The notes: generated by a model not told the origin, from the sequence alone. A DNA stretch of 64,000 nucleotides from Blasia pusilla (GCA_050084515.1 CM114274.1:24676001-24740000); one strand, 5' to 3'. Shown: positions 36,295 through 48,395, counted from the first letter of the stretch. Program-made: numbers and translations.

Positions 36295-37135
36295 TGACGA
36301 TGGAGACTTGGGAGCCACATATGGGCCCTAAGTTGATAGGAGGAGAGCGGCGCCAGATACACCAGTTCTTTAGGAGTTATAGGAGGTATTTTGGATTTAG
36401 TATTCATGATTTGGGTACGCTGAAGGGTCCAGGGATCCGCATTGATTTTTCGAGTGACACGCTGATCTTCTAACGACCCTACAGGTACAGTGACATGGAG
36501 AGGGCTCTCATTCAGAGTAGGAGCAAGAACTTGGTTGGAGCACGACTAGTGGAGATATCGCATGGAGAGTATGCATCTGCCACTATCATGCCCGCTAAGA
36601 AGGATGTGCATGGCAACTGGACGGACAGGTGCATGTGTGAAGATTACCGACCTATCAATCTGAAGACAAAGTCCAATAGGTATGCCATGCCTACTCCTCG
36701 AGAGATCTTTGATGCTATTGGGCATGCAAAGGTCTTTGGTTTATTAGATCTTCGAGCCAGATACCATCAACTACCTCTCAGATTGGAGAACAGGCAGAAG
36801 ACGGCATTTGGGGGCATCGATCCTCACAGAAAGGATTGCTTGTACCAAAGGCGGTTCTTACCATTTGGGTTAAAGAATACCCCGGCTGAGTTTCAGAGGG
36901 TCATGGATAGGATCTTGGCATATCTGGATTTTGCTAGGTGTTATATTGATGACATCGTAGTCTTTAGCGCCACGGTTGAGGAGCATGAGTGACATCTAGA
37001 GGAGGTGTTTCGACAATTGGAGTTACATGGGCTAAAGCTACATCCAGGCAAGTGCAAGTTCTTCTACAACCATATTGAATACTTGGGTCATACGATATAC
37101 CCAGGTGGCCTTGCTATGCAGGAGATTAAAGGTAG
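36295..37135 (+). pseudogene. Reverse transcriptase, copy B (cut by solo LTR)
   Basis: The frame 36495-36992 (165 codons) contains MPAKKDVHGNW, GLLDLRARYHQL (motif A Asp), LPFGLKNTPAEFQRVM and YIDDIVVF (motif C). A TGA follows at 36990-36992. A second frame 37005 onward carries LHPGKCKFFY and continues to 37135, where the 617-bp LTR interrupts the gene. It is continued at 37757. Confidence 0.9.
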
Positions 37136-37139
37136 AGGC

Positions 37140-37756
37140 TGTCGTGCGCATACATATCGCTATACAACATACATTGCTGGTCACATGTACACCACAAAAC
37201 ACCGATCTTCCCCACACACGGGTCGATCCACACATGTAAAAAAATCAACTCATACATATACATGGAGATCACACAACAAAAATAAAGAGTGGTAAAAACG
37301 GCACGCCCGGCCTAAAACTCCACTCCTCAATCTACATCGGCATATCGAGCCTCGTCCACCCTATGCTATCAAAGAATCCGGACGCTAGCATCCTAGTCCT
37401 ATCTCACACACATACAAGAGAGGTGCTCCAACGGCCCAACATGAGAAACATGGCTTACAAAAGCCATCTTCCTCTCTTATATAGGGTTGGGAAGAGCCAA
37501 AAGGCTCTTCCCCTAAAAATAGCCTTCCCCTTGGTAACCTGAGGGATAGGTTATCAAGGGCGGGTGACCTGGTCAACAAGTCACCCGGTTGTGAAAGACC
37601 TCAACATAAAAGTTGTCGGAAACGACGTTCCTGACACAATGGACCTATCCTCAACCTCATCCAATACCATGGGACAAAGTTACACTCAAGATAGTCCGCT
37701 CGCTTTTACGCCCTATCCACGATAGATCTCGACCTATCGGCTACTCAGATGTGACA
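37140..37756 (-). mobile_element. Solo LTR (617 bp), minus orientation, in the RT of copy B
   Basis: Flanked by a perfect 4-bp duplication AGGC (37136-37139 and 37757-37760) and absent from copies A and C at this site. Read on the minus strand it begins TGTCACATC, has a TATATAAG box (37476-37483) in its middle, and ends GCGCACGACA. Its first about 50 and last about 40 bases resemble the Y start and X end of the methyltransferase elements while the body does not. Several small hairpins follow the TATA box (arms GGGTGAC/GTCACCC and AAGAGCC/GGCTCTT). No coding frame. Confidence 0.85.
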
Positions 37757-38475
37757 AGGCTATTTCACGCATTCCATGCCCTACAGATATGAGTCAAGTT
37801 TGTGCATTCATGGGATTGGTGAATTTCTATCGATGGTACGTCAAGGGTTTCAGCTTGATTGCCAAGCCGTTGACCTTGCTGACCAAGGTAGATGAGGAGT
37901 GGTAGTGGGGAGATGAGCACGAGAGAGCATTTTAGATGCTCAAGAATAGATTGACGTCGGCGCCCATATTGAGGAGACCGATCAGGGGGTGTCCTTTCCG
38001 GTTGCATACCAATTGGAGCATGTTGGGGCTTGGAGCCGTGCTCACCCAGCATGACCATGATGGTAGAGAGTTCATGGTGGCTTATGCTACTAGCTTGAAC
38101 AACGCTGAAGAGGCAAAGTATAGCTCGTATGAGGGTGAGATCTTGGCTACAATATGCATTGTCGCACATTTCAGATGTTATCTATTCAAAAATCCCTTTA
38201 CCATCATTACTGATCATCAGCCACTTAAGTGCTTGATGGAGTCCGACAAGCTTACAAGGAAGCTTGCAAGGTGGGCTCTTTTGCTGCAAGAGTATGACTT
38301 CCAAATGGTGCATAGACCTGGGACGCTCAACCAGGATGTAGATGGTTTGAGCTCTAACCCATGCTCGAGTCAGCGAGATGCGACTGGAGCTCGTTGGTAT
38401 GGTGAGAGTGATGAGGAGTTGGTGCCAAGATGGCACGCGTCACCCTATTTGGGCTTGTTGGCTATGGGGAGCTAG
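37757..38475 (+). pseudogene. RNase H remnant, copy B
   Basis: Continuation after the LTR. NFYRWYVKGF connection (about 37825), then the RNase H frame 37936-38475 with HTNWSMLGLGAVLTQ, where the catalytic aspartate of copy C (HTDWS) is asparagine, YSSYEGE (Glu kept) and ITDHQPLK (Asp kept). TAG at 37933-37935 replaces CAG of copies A and C. Inactive. Confidence 0.85.
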
Positions 38476-38739
38476 ATTGTTGAGACTTCGATGGCGAAGT
38501 CTGGTGAAGAGTCCTTAGATCCAGAGGCCGGTGAGGAGATGATGGGTGGCCGAGACATTCATGACGATGGAGTGGTCTTGGAGTATGTGCGTACTTGCAA
38601 TGTTGCAAGCACAATGGGTGCTAGAGAGCAGGATCGGATCCTATAGCGAGCTAGACGGTTTCGGTGGGAGGGGACACATGTGTTGTGAGTTTGGGAGGAT
38701 GGTAGAGTTTGTGTGGTGCCTCATCCTTTGTAGAGAGCA

Positions 38740-40830
38740 CGTTTGGTACGTCATGCCCATAAGGAGTTGGGTCATTTTGGAATAAAGCGGACGTATAGCT
38801 TGCTCTATATACAGTATTGGTGGCGAGGCATGCAGACTGACGTTCAACCGTTTGTTGCTAGATGCATGGTGTGTGATCGAGTCTGGGCATCGTTCAATGA
38901 TCCGACTCCACAGTTGCATCCACTTTCAATCATGGGTTTAGGTTATAGATGGATTTTGGATTTTGCAGGACCTTTACCTTTGACGGAGCGCCATAGTCAT
39001 TAAATGTTGGTGATAGTCTAGCACTTCTTGAAGTGGATAGAATTGGTTGCATTTCCTGACAAAGCGAGTGAGGGAGTGTGATATCCATAATTTTGTAATT
39101 TTGGAGATTTATACATTTTGATTCAAGGATCAGGACTATTTGAAGTGAAGTTTGTATATACAAGGTTGTCTTATATATTATTTTTGAGGATTGGATATTA
39201 TGAGAAGTATAGCAGTAGAGTATGAAGCCCCTAGGATAGGGCTAAGAGATGGAACATCAAGGATTTGCCTTGGAGGAGAGGGAAAAGAATTCAAGAAGTC
39301 TAAAGACCAAGAGCGAAGCTTGGAAAACACAACGAAGCCTTATTAAGAACGTGTTTATGAAGTGCTCTGCTCTTCAACAAAGCATGATGAAGAAGAAGAG
39401 GAAGAAGGACTTTGCTCTTCAACAAAGCACCAAGAACAAACAACTTGGAACAAGCATGAAGTATGCAGCACTTCGTCCTCAGACAAAGAGGATAAGCTTT
39501 GTCCTCAAAGGAAGAAGAAGAGGTTATGACTTTGTAGCAAAGCTAAGACTGGTCGTGATTTCAAGCGGCTCACTGTTAGAGTAGTTAGGCTAGAAAGAGA
39601 CGTGACTTTTTGGACCAAATAGGAAGTTAGAACCGTTATGACTAGCGGATTCGTAGGAATCACAGTAAGAGTCAAGAGAACTGTAGATCAAAGTAGTTAC
39701 AAGATCCCAATAGGTACTAGATTTACAAGAGGCGCTTCAGATCTTTAGGACTGCTATCGTTTGGAAGGATATTTAAAGATCATGAACGTAGTTAATATCT
39801 TCATTCTCTCACAAAGTCCTTATGCTGTAGGAATGATCCGAGCAAGGGAGTAGTACCCTCTTGTGCTTGTATACACTTTGAAGCTTTCTCATTCTTGATG
39901 GAATAGTAAAGAATTCCCTTCCTTCATTATGATGTGCGGCGTATATTCATGAATCATCTTATTGAGACTGCAAAGTGAAGAGTAGATCGGGACAACACTT
40001 TCACCATTAGAATAATCAACAGCAAGTTGTAAGCAATCAGTTCGACACAGAGTATCCTGCCAAGACGAATTGAGTTCCGAAAGTAGGAGAAGCCATCTTC
40101 TTGTTGAGATCTCTGTGAGGTTCTTGGTGTTGAGTGAGGATCTGCCTGAGGGTGAATTCAATTCCACCGAAGAGAATTGAGGAAAGAAATTGTGGTACTA
40201 ATGAAGAGAATAATACAATGATAACTGATTGAATCCAAACAGTATACACTTAATTACAACTATTGCAAGATAAACGCCAACTTAAACTCTCTTTTCAAAT
40301 AATCGTGATCCTCTTGGGGATCGAACTCATTAAATTACCATAAAAAGATCAATTATTATAACTTTAGTACATTACAAGGAATAGCGTATGCCTTTCTAGA
40401 TTGAGTGATGAGTCATTATGGCGTACCAGCTGAGATGTTGACAAACCAAGATACAGCGTTTCGCGGGGAGTTTCATGCCTTGTATGATCAGGCGCTGATC
40501 GATCATCGCACTACTTCCCAAGATCATCCTGAGACGGATGGACTAGCGTAGAGGGTTGTGCAAACAGTGAAGAGAGTATTACCCAAGTACAGCTTTCAGA
40601 GAGGTCACCTAGGAGATTACGACCTTTAGTTGCCGTGGTTGGCGATAGGATACAGATTCAGCAGGCAGACATCCTTAGCATCTTTCTCACTGTACTTGTT
40701 GCTTTATGGCCGAGAGCCAAATTTATTTTGGGCCATTCGTCGAGATGTTGGTGAGGTGTTGAACCTTGATGACCTTCATGTATGGATGCAAGCATGTTCT
40801 GAGAGGGCTGAGTTGTTCGAAGAGTAATGC
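38740..40830 (+). pseudogene. Integrase, copy B (cut by solo LTR)
   Basis: First part 38743-39076: HHCC zinc finger (HKELGH and CMVC) and the start of the core with WILDFAGPLPLTERH (first Asp). The LTR at 39077-40376 splits the core. Second part 40377-40830: MLTNQDTAF, with asparagine for the second Asp, then TDGLA followed by TAG where copy A encodes the catalytic Glu, then YGREPN. At least two catalytic residues are therefore lost. Confidence 0.85.
39077..40376 (+). mobile_element. Solo LTR (1,300 bp) in the integrase of copy B
   Basis: Begins TGTGATATCC and ends TACATTACA; absent from copies A and C. Flanks are GGGAG (39072-39076) and AGGAA (40377-40381), consistent with a 5-bp duplication carrying two G-to-A changes. 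The start (TTTTGTAATTTTGGAG) and the end (GTACATTACA) match the LTR of the second gypsy element at 12564-15219, so it belongs to that family. A short frame at 39249-39584 is lysine/serine-rich low complexity, not a gene. Confidence 0.8.
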
Positions 40831-41310
40831 CCATGGCGTTTGAGAACTTGGCGATTGCGCAACATTGGGATATGTTGAGGTATGCGACTTTTTTGCGGAG
40901 GTGATTATCGACCTACTATCTGGAGGTTTCATTAGAGAGACTATGTCTACTTGCAGCAGACGGCACCCACCACATTGGATATGACTGCAAGGCGCACCAT
41001 CTTGAGAGTTCATGAGGTTTTGCCATCAGGTGTTCTCTTATGGGAGGGACGCGATGGTATGGTTTGGAAGAACCATGTGCGTAACTGTGCACCGTGTCAC
41101 CTTCCAAACATTGACGGTACAGTTGATCCGAGCTTAGCAGTAGTCCTTGCAGGCTTGTGATGTATATTGTGTGGTTATGCTCGTGGTGCACCCACTATGC
41201 TAGTCTCTGGTGGATGTTCGAGAGGATGGCATATGGCATGCTTGACGCCACCTCTCACTAGGGTTCCTCAGGGACGATGGATGTGTCCCAGATGTACATG
41301 GAGTAGGTAG
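40831..41310 (+). pseudogene. Pol C-terminal region with PHD finger remnant, copy B
   Basis: A YVYLQQT stretch (near 40950), WKNHVRNCAPCHLPNID (near 41068) and the PHD finger follow as in copy C. The finger reads CILC, then VSGGC where copies A and C have VCDGC, so one zinc-binding cysteine is lost, then GWHMAC and CPRC. Stop codons precede it. Confidence 0.8.
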
Positions 41311-41470
41311 TTCTACATTCTGAGTTGTGTCTGTGACATGGATGAAAAGAAGGTGACTAACGATGGGGCCACATGAGCACCCAGCTTTCTTGCTCTTAGC
41401 GTCTAAGAGATGTATGTCATGGTAGGTAGGGATAGATGGCTATCTGGAGTTAGAGGGACCTAACCACCAG

Positions 41471-41659
41471 CTAGGGGGGCGATTGGAGATATTTTGGTAC
41501 TTCTCATCTCGTTGTTTGGATGCCATGAGTTAGCATGGGATCGTGCGTATTTGTGTTTCCCGAGGCCTCAATAGGTCATCCCCGACTTCTGAGCGTGTCC
41601 TCTACTACTTGCGAAGGCGCTCTACTAGATCTCACCAATCTATCCTAAAAGACGTGACA
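41471..41659. repeat. Polypurine tract, partial X, and inverted Y at the right end of the copy B locus
   Basis: AGGGGGGCGA is followed by block X, which stops at about 41556 inside its GT-rich part. From 41557 to 41659 the sequence is the reverse complement of the outer part of block Y, ending GACGTGACA, then CCAT. Confidence 0.75.
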
Positions 41660-41663
41660 CCAT

Positions 41664-44600
41664 TCTACTTCAAGTTTCCTTATGCTCATCAAATTCCCTT
41701 TTAGGTTTATCTCCTATCTCCCCTATGATTAATTTTCTACATTCCTTTTCATTTAATTTGTTCTTGTCTTTACTTGTTGTGTGTATCAAGTTTCCTACAA
41801 AGTCTCCCTCCATGTTGGTAAGAAGTTGGAACTAAATTAATACTTCCGTTTGGACCATTTGCACAAGTAATGTCGGCCCATTCCCCTTGATTGCTTTAAC
41901 AATGAACTTAGCCTCCTTCTAGAAATTGATTGAAAATCACGGTATCACCATAGCTATGAGCACGGGCGCCTATTTAATTCAATAAACCTAAATTGTAATG
42001 AGGTTTCTTGATGTACAATGTTTGCACAAGAAATAAGTGAAAGAAAACCAAACAATTCAAGAACTTCCATCATTGGGTATGGGGATTCATTACTAGGGAT
42101 TGAGGTGTCCATGCAGCTCTATTGCAAGTCCGATCCATTTTTGCCAAGAGCAACTCATTTACAAGTCCACTGCGACTGCAAATTTGTGATTCTACTTTGT
42201 GCCACTCCGCACAACTTTGTGAGTCATGTTAGTCATAAATGTGATTACGCATTAGATTTGCAAATAACGACTTCTAGGACATTCACTAAGGACTCGCAAT
42301 TCGTGACTATGAAGGCTATCGCTAGAGTCACAAGGAACTTGCAACTTATGAGTCATTTTCAAGTCCCAAAACTTGTACATAGTCGTTCGCAAATCCCCTA
42401 ACCGAAACCTTAGCCATGAATTCTCTTTTTACCTCCAAACATCACCAATCTCTTTTGTCCTCTTGACTTTCCAAGACTCCTCTCTTAGCTTTATAGCTAC
42501 TTGTTTTTATAGTGGAGCTTTGTCTTCATATTAATTTTGATAGGAAATTTTTTTTTTGATTCTTAAAGACATATAGATGAGTAAAGTTCATAGTATTACA
42601 TTTTTTCTGAAAAAAGTATTAATTCTAGACTAAGGGAATCCGAAATGAAAGAGGAGGAAATTTTAAAAAAGTGAACCCATCAAGTAGAAAATTTGGAAGG
42701 AGTTAAATCCCCCTTCAAAAAGTACTTGAAAGATTGAGAACTAGGTCCAAATTAAGAAAAAATAAAAAAAGTTTAAACAACTACTTTATAAGTGCATAAA
42801 ACCGCTATATGGACTTGCTATTTTGTCATTTTTGCAACCGTTTTATGACAAATTTGCATATCTTTTACGAGTGAGTTGCAAGTCATTTTTTGCAACTTAT
42901 TTTGACTACTTTGACTCGAAATCACCCACAAATGACTCGAAATGCTGAAAAATGTTGCAATCCATTCTAGGAGCAACTTGCAAGTGTTTTGAGATTAAAC
43001 AACCACTGGCTTGCAATCGTAAGAAATGGAAGTTTTAAGCTAGGTTTTAATTTGCAAGTCCAATTCTTAGGTTTGCAAAGTTGCAAGTCAATTGCTGCTA
43101 TACTATGGTCTCCATGACTTACAAACTTGTTGAAAATATAGAAATGAGTTTTTATTTATGAAATTGATGGACGGGAAGGTTTAACCTTAAATTTTTTATA
43201 GAGAACTTAAAGATTGAAAATATCTCTTGTAGGATAGGCAATAGATAAACACTTGATAAATTAGATTCTCATTAAATATTTTGAGCTTGAAGTATAGTAG
43301 GGCCCAAAAAGATCTAATTCACCATATTCTTTAGAATATATACTATTATGTGAGAGTGTTCTCTTGATTTTTTAACACCTCTACTTCCAACATGTGGCTC
43401 TCTCATCCAACACTGTTTTGAAATGTGTCTTTAGATTCACCAAGGATCAATTTAGTTTTCATATTCTAGTTAGCAGATAAGTAGAATTCTATCATGTTGA
43501 CATTGATATTGCATAATATTAAGCGGGTTGTTTGGGCATAACTTCATCTTTGAGATGTCGGATAAGTTTGGCGACTCTGTTGCATAGAGATTTTTGCTTT
43601 GGAAAATCCCTCTCTTTCCCTATTTTGGGCCATATGATCGACACATTAACAAAGTAAAAAATTACTTGATAACTTGAGTGCGTAAGCTACGAGGTAAGTT
43701 GCTTGTTTTAGTTTATTTTTGGGAAAAAAAATCTTTTGTCCCTGCTTAAGGGATCCGCTATATGCATGAGAGAGATGGCATGGTTTTCAAGCCATCTTTC
43801 TTATATTAAGCCTTTGGAGCATTTGGGGTTGTAGGATTTGAGAGAAGCTTGAGTGGTAGAGTCAAGATTCCCTCATAATAGAGGATGGATGCGGATCGAG
43901 GTGTGTTATAGGAAGATTCGTGATCTTTCTTGGTTGATGTGATTAGTGATGTGGATAGGGTAGTAATGTGTATGCTCACGAGAAGTTACTTAATCAGAAG
44001 TTTTAGGGTAATGATGGGTCATTTCAATTATCCATCATTTGTAACTCGTGCATCGTACAGAAATCAATTAGTTGGTATTAAAAGAGAAGTGCTTTTTGGC
44101 TCCTTATCATATTTTAGAATTGAATTTTTTTTACTAATGACTTTTGGGAGATATAGTAACTTGTGAAGGTCAAAAATAAAATATGATTAAACCCAAAGAA
44201 AGAAAGTAGAAAATTTAACGGGGCAGAAATATCTAATACTAGTCTCCATAAATATGTAAAATCTGACCTAAGACATAAGGAAATTCCATGCCACTACATT
44301 AAATGGGATTGGAAATGCATGGCGAGTTGGAGCCTTTGAAGGTAGTCCTAAAAGGCTCATTGACAAGAAAGTTAACAAGTTTTATCTGTCATGATTATGC
44401 ACATATGTAGTATTTTCCTAACCACCTCTTCAATACTTATGCCTCTTAACTGTGGCATTTTGTACACGTTCGGCTTTGACATGTATTTTTTATTCAAATT
44501 TATGTTATTATTGGAGAGTGCCTTCTTGATTTGCAAACTCCTGTATACTTGACACATGACAATTTAATGAAAGAAAAAATATTTTTCATACTACATAAAA

Positions 44601-45060
44601 AAAAAAAAAATCGAATTTATTTATAACAAAATTAGTCCTGCATTTGATGTACACTAGTTTAAAATAAAAAGCATGATATGTTTCCATGCTATTTCATATG
44701 CACCCTTACCGAACTCATATGCGCCCATGCATGCACAAATTTAAATTATCTCGTATACTGACTTTTTCTTATCATAATTATGACCTTAGAATGACTTTTT
44801 GTTACGGCCTATGCAGATTTGTTTTCTTTGATATTATTTTTTATCATGGAGACTATCCACGTGTTCTCCAATAAGTGTTTGGTAATTTAATAATATTTCC
44901 CTCTAAGATCGCACACTAGTTAATAGTAATTAATGACTTTTTTTTTCATATGACATATCCACCCTTCCTTCACAAGAATTTAATAACTATTTCCCCCTCT
45001 CATAGGTTAAATAAACTCCGATCGATCGAGAGGAAATTAAATGAAATGGCACCTGCCATG
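41664..45060. other. AT-rich spacer with no recognised gene
   Basis: Only short frames; a 127-codon frame at 42018-42401 resembles nothing known. The segment 42110-43110 is dense in a TTGCAAGT-like word on both strands. Long A and T runs occur near 42550 and 44600. Confidence 0.5.
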
Positions 45061-45063
45061 AGA

Positions 45064-45093
45064 GGTAGGTGAGAAAGATGGGCTACCCACGTT
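45064..45093. promoter_or_regulatory. Possible MYB element plus ACGT element upstream of chalcone synthase gene 2
   Basis: GGTAGGT (45064-45070) is the complement of the ACCTACC MYB-recognition core, and CACGTT (45088-45093) contains the ACGT core. This pair resembles the light-responsive unit of seed-plant CHS promoters. It lies about 640 bp before the TATA box, further than usual, so the link to gene 2 is inference. Confidence 0.3.
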
Positions 45094-45708
45094 TGTGAAT
45101 TTGCGGCACACGTACACAGCAGGTAACCGCGTTTGTATGTGCCACATTGTGTTTTGCACACGCATTTGTCTCGTCACAATTAAGCTGGGTGTGGGGCAGG
45201 GCATCACATCGGAGCTCGGTCTGGGGGACGTCATCTGAGATACTCACGAGATTCTCCAAAAGTAAGGAAACTCGTAGAATTTTTGGATTCACCCGATTCC
45301 GGCTGGGAGATGTATCACCGCTCCATAAAAAATATCTCTCGACGAATGGACCCGGCTTACTTCGTCGGAACTTGCCTGTTTTTGACACGGTCAATCGAGG
45401 TGGACAAGCTCCAACCACACATTGGAGGTCCCCGGTTTTGACCAGACCAATGGAAGTCCTAGGTCGCCCATGTCCCGGGACTCTACGGAGGTCTAGACTA
45501 GAGTCTAGCACGACGCCGCTGAGAGATCGCAAAGTCACACAGCATTTTTCATGTGTCGGATGTCGGCGTGACGTCTTGTGCGGGACTAGCAGGGGACGTC
45601 GAAACGAAAGACCGGAAACTCGTTACCATGGTTGACCTACTCACCATACTAACAGAGAAGTTGGTCCTCTCGGGGATGGGACTTATGAATGGAATTGAAA
45701 TTCGAAGG

Positions 45709-45715
45709 TATAAAA
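45709..45715 (+). promoter_or_regulatory. Putative TATA box of chalcone synthase gene 2
   Basis: TATAAAA about 235 bp before the ATG, comparable in position to that of gene 1. Confidence 0.55.
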
Positions 45716-45949
45716 TACCATCGATTCAAAGTCTCTGCACCGCTTTTGGCAATCCAGCGCCACTTAGACGCTTCCACTTCTCTTTCTCCTTAACTCTAGC
45801 TTGCAAAGAAAATTTCAAGGGAGGGTGTCCGGGGTTGTACGCAGGTGGGCAATATCGTCTTGACGTAAGTTTCGGTTTTGAGCCAAAGGTATCTCCCGCT
45901 CACAGTTCAATCCGTTCACAGTTACATCTTGACTTGCGCTGGGACGAAA

Positions 45950-47252
45950 ATGGCCGCTTACAGGCATGAGAGAGCTCTAGGACCTGCCACGGTCCTAGCT
46001 ATCGGTAAAGCAACCCCGCCCACTGCGTATCCCCAGAGCGAGTATGCAGACTTCTTCTTTGACATCACCAACTGCAGTCACAAAACGGCACTGAAGGAAA
46101 AATTTGCTCGCATCTGTAAGTTCTTTCTTGAACGTGCGTGCATTCAGCTTGAGCTTATTTTTCTATCAAAAGACAGTGCAGAAATGCTGGCCGTGCTTGT
46201 CGTACTGTGAATTTTGGGCTAGCATTGATGACTTCTGCTGATGTGATACAGGCAAGAATTCTGCAATCAACCAGAGATACTTCCATTGTACAGAGGAGGT
46301 GCTGAAGGCCAATCCCTCAATGTGCACTTACAAGGATGCTTCCCTGGATGTTCGCCAGGATATTGCGATCAGAGAGGTGCCCAGGCTAGCAGAGAAGGCA
46401 GCCGTGCAGGCACTCAAGGAATGGGGACAACCCAAGGACCAAATCACGCATGTCGTGTTTGCCACCACCAGTGGCGTCAATATGCCGGGAGCGGATCTCA
46501 CGCTTACGAGGCTTTTGGGGCTCAATCCTAACGTCAAACGGACTATGTTGTATCAACAAGGATGCTTCGGTGGAGCTACAGTCTTGCGTGTTGCCAAAGA
46601 CCTTGCCGAGAACAACAAAGGCGCGAGGGTGCTTACCGTCGTCAGTGAGCTCACCTGCGTCACATTCCGAGCCCCTAACGAGGAGCATCTCGACAATTTG
46701 GTGGGCTCAGCCATTTTCGGCGATGGGGCTGCAGCGCTCATCGTGGGTTCTGACCCCGTGCCTGATTTGGAGAATCCTCAGTTCGAAATCCACTGGTCAG
46801 GGGAGACAATTTTACCCGAGAGTGATGGTGCCATCGAGGGACGCTTGACGGAGGCGGGTCTCATCTTCCATTTGCTGAAGGATGTACCCGGCCTCATCTC
46901 AAGGAACACTCTCCCAATCTTCAATCGAGCCATTCAGGTGGCAGGATCGCCAGCATGGAATGACATCTTCTGGTGCGTGCACCCTGGAGGCCGTGCCATC
47001 CTCGATGAAGTAGAGAAGAAGCTGGAATTGAAGCCGGAAAAGTTGAGGGCTACACGGGATGTCCTTCATGACTACGGCAACATGTCAGGCGCGAGCGTTC
47101 TCTTTGTGCTGGACCAAATGCGCAAGGGATCTGCCGAGATGAATGCCACCACTACTGGAGAGGGATGCGAATGGGGAATCGTTGTAGCTTTTGGACCGGG
47201 TTTGACAGTAGAAGTTTCTATGCTGAAGGCCTTGCCTAGAACTTCGGCATGA
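45950..47252 (+). CDS. CHS: Chalcone synthase-type polyketide synthase, gene 2
   Basis: Same enzyme family and likely reaction as gene 1. Exon 1 is 45950-46115 and exon 2 is 46252-47252; both have exactly the lengths of gene 1 (166 and 1001 nt). The intron is only 136 bp (GT at 46116, AG at 46250-46251), with the same phase-1 split of a Cys codon. The start is the ATG giving MAAYRHERA, matching gene 1. The 388-residue product has Cys160, Phe211, His299 and Asn332, and keeps the CHS active-site residues noted for gene 1. Most differences from gene 1 are conservative; the more variable patches are residues 216-230 and the last ten residues. TGA stop at 47250-47252. The gene points away from gene 1, with the copy B block between. 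Confidence 0.95.
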
Positions 47253-48117
47253 TTTTTCAACCATCTTCAGAATATTCGATACTTTTCGGCTATTAATAAC
47301 CTTTTAGAGTACTAATCTGTAAATACCGTACTCTGGGGCTATTTAACTCACTTGTCCACGGCTCCAGGCCCTCAGAATTAAGGACTATTCTAGGCAGCAG
47401 TGCACTCTCTTAATCTCAGACTAGTGAGGTGCCCGTTCTAAGCTCGGTCTCTTCAGATGAGTTCGAGATAATTTTTTCACACGAAAATGGACCATCCACG
47501 CACACCCAAATATACACTTTCCAGTAAACACTTTTGAACCTGAGAAAATTCAATGCTCCCAGTAGAATATATAGATAGATTGCGAGAGTCCGAGAGTAGT
47601 CGTAGGTCGATGCAGAAGCTTAGACTTCTACAGTTACAAACCCCAACTGAAATGGTTACAATCCCTTGTCCAATTTGCAAGCACACATTATAAAAACTTG
47701 ATGAATGTAATTCGAAGCAAACTTTCGTAACTCGCTCGCAATCAGTTCTCGTCCGGGGGGCTATACCCGTAAAGTTGCACCAGTGTCACGACATGAATCC
47801 ATGGGCACGGCGTCCGGCTGTCACGCTATAGTTCGTATCATAATTAATTTCTACGTCTGGATGGCAATCTATACCCGTAAAGTTGTACTGGTGCCACGAA
47901 TACGGCGTCCGTCTCAAAACCTAAGGTGTAGCTCCACAGATGGACAGGGGAAAGGTTTCCCATTCGAATGTGGAACGGTCGAGAGTGTCTGACAATGAAA
48001 GCGTCGCTGACACAATCTCCTTCGAGTCTTGACCACCCATGATCTTGTTGGAGAGCAATGGAGACTCTGCCCGGAGACCACTTCTCCAATTGGATCGTGA
48101 ACAGTTATCCTAAGTTC

Positions 48118-48395
48118 TCCTAACGAGAAGGATCCCTCCATCTCATGAGCATGGTTCTCGATTTCGAATAATCCTCTACAGTTAAAGTGTGGCAGAAAAT
48201 CCCGGACATCACGCACGTAATCGAGTATCAACAGATGTCCTAACGAGAAGGATCCCTATATCTCATCAGCATGGTCCTCGATTTCGAGGGATCGGGTTGG
48301 AGGTCCTCTACAGTTAAGCGGTCCCAGAAAATCCCGGAGATCACTCACGAAATCGAGTCTGAACAGTTGTCTTAACGAGAAGGTTCCCTACACGG
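48118..48395. repeat. Tandem repeat, about 120-132 bp period, 2.3 copies
   Basis: The phrase T(C/T)TAACGAGAAGG starts near 48118, 48238 and 48370. The first two are followed by ATCTCAT(G/C)AGCATGG and a TCGATTTCGA stretch, CTCTACAGTTAA and AGAAAATCCCGGA. It lies about 0.9 kb downstream of chalcone synthase gene 2. Non-coding. Confidence 0.7.

Larger units (their letters stand above)
30788..41659. mobile_element. Composite locus holding Ty3/gypsy-MTase-PHD copy B, inside a 4-bp target duplication
   Basis: The outer left end is TGTCGTGCGC (inverted block X) preceded by CCAT (30784-30787). The outer right end is GACGTGACA (inverted block Y) followed by CCAT (41660-41663). Between them copy B reads on the plus strand: Y, unassigned 1.15 kb, gag, protease, methyltransferase, RT, RNase H, integrase, PHD, X. 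Two solo LTRs are nested at 37140-37756 and 39077-40376. The arrangement X'-Y-body-X-Y' inside one duplication can be explained by copy B inserting into an older, oppositely oriented Y+X derivative. Confidence 0.75.

Noticed and set aside
39249-39584. Lysine/serine-rich frame
   Set aside because: Lies wholly inside a solo LTR and is low-complexity.
42018-42401. 127-codon frame as a possible gene
   Set aside because: No recognisable domain, and it overlaps the region dense in the TTGCAAGT word.
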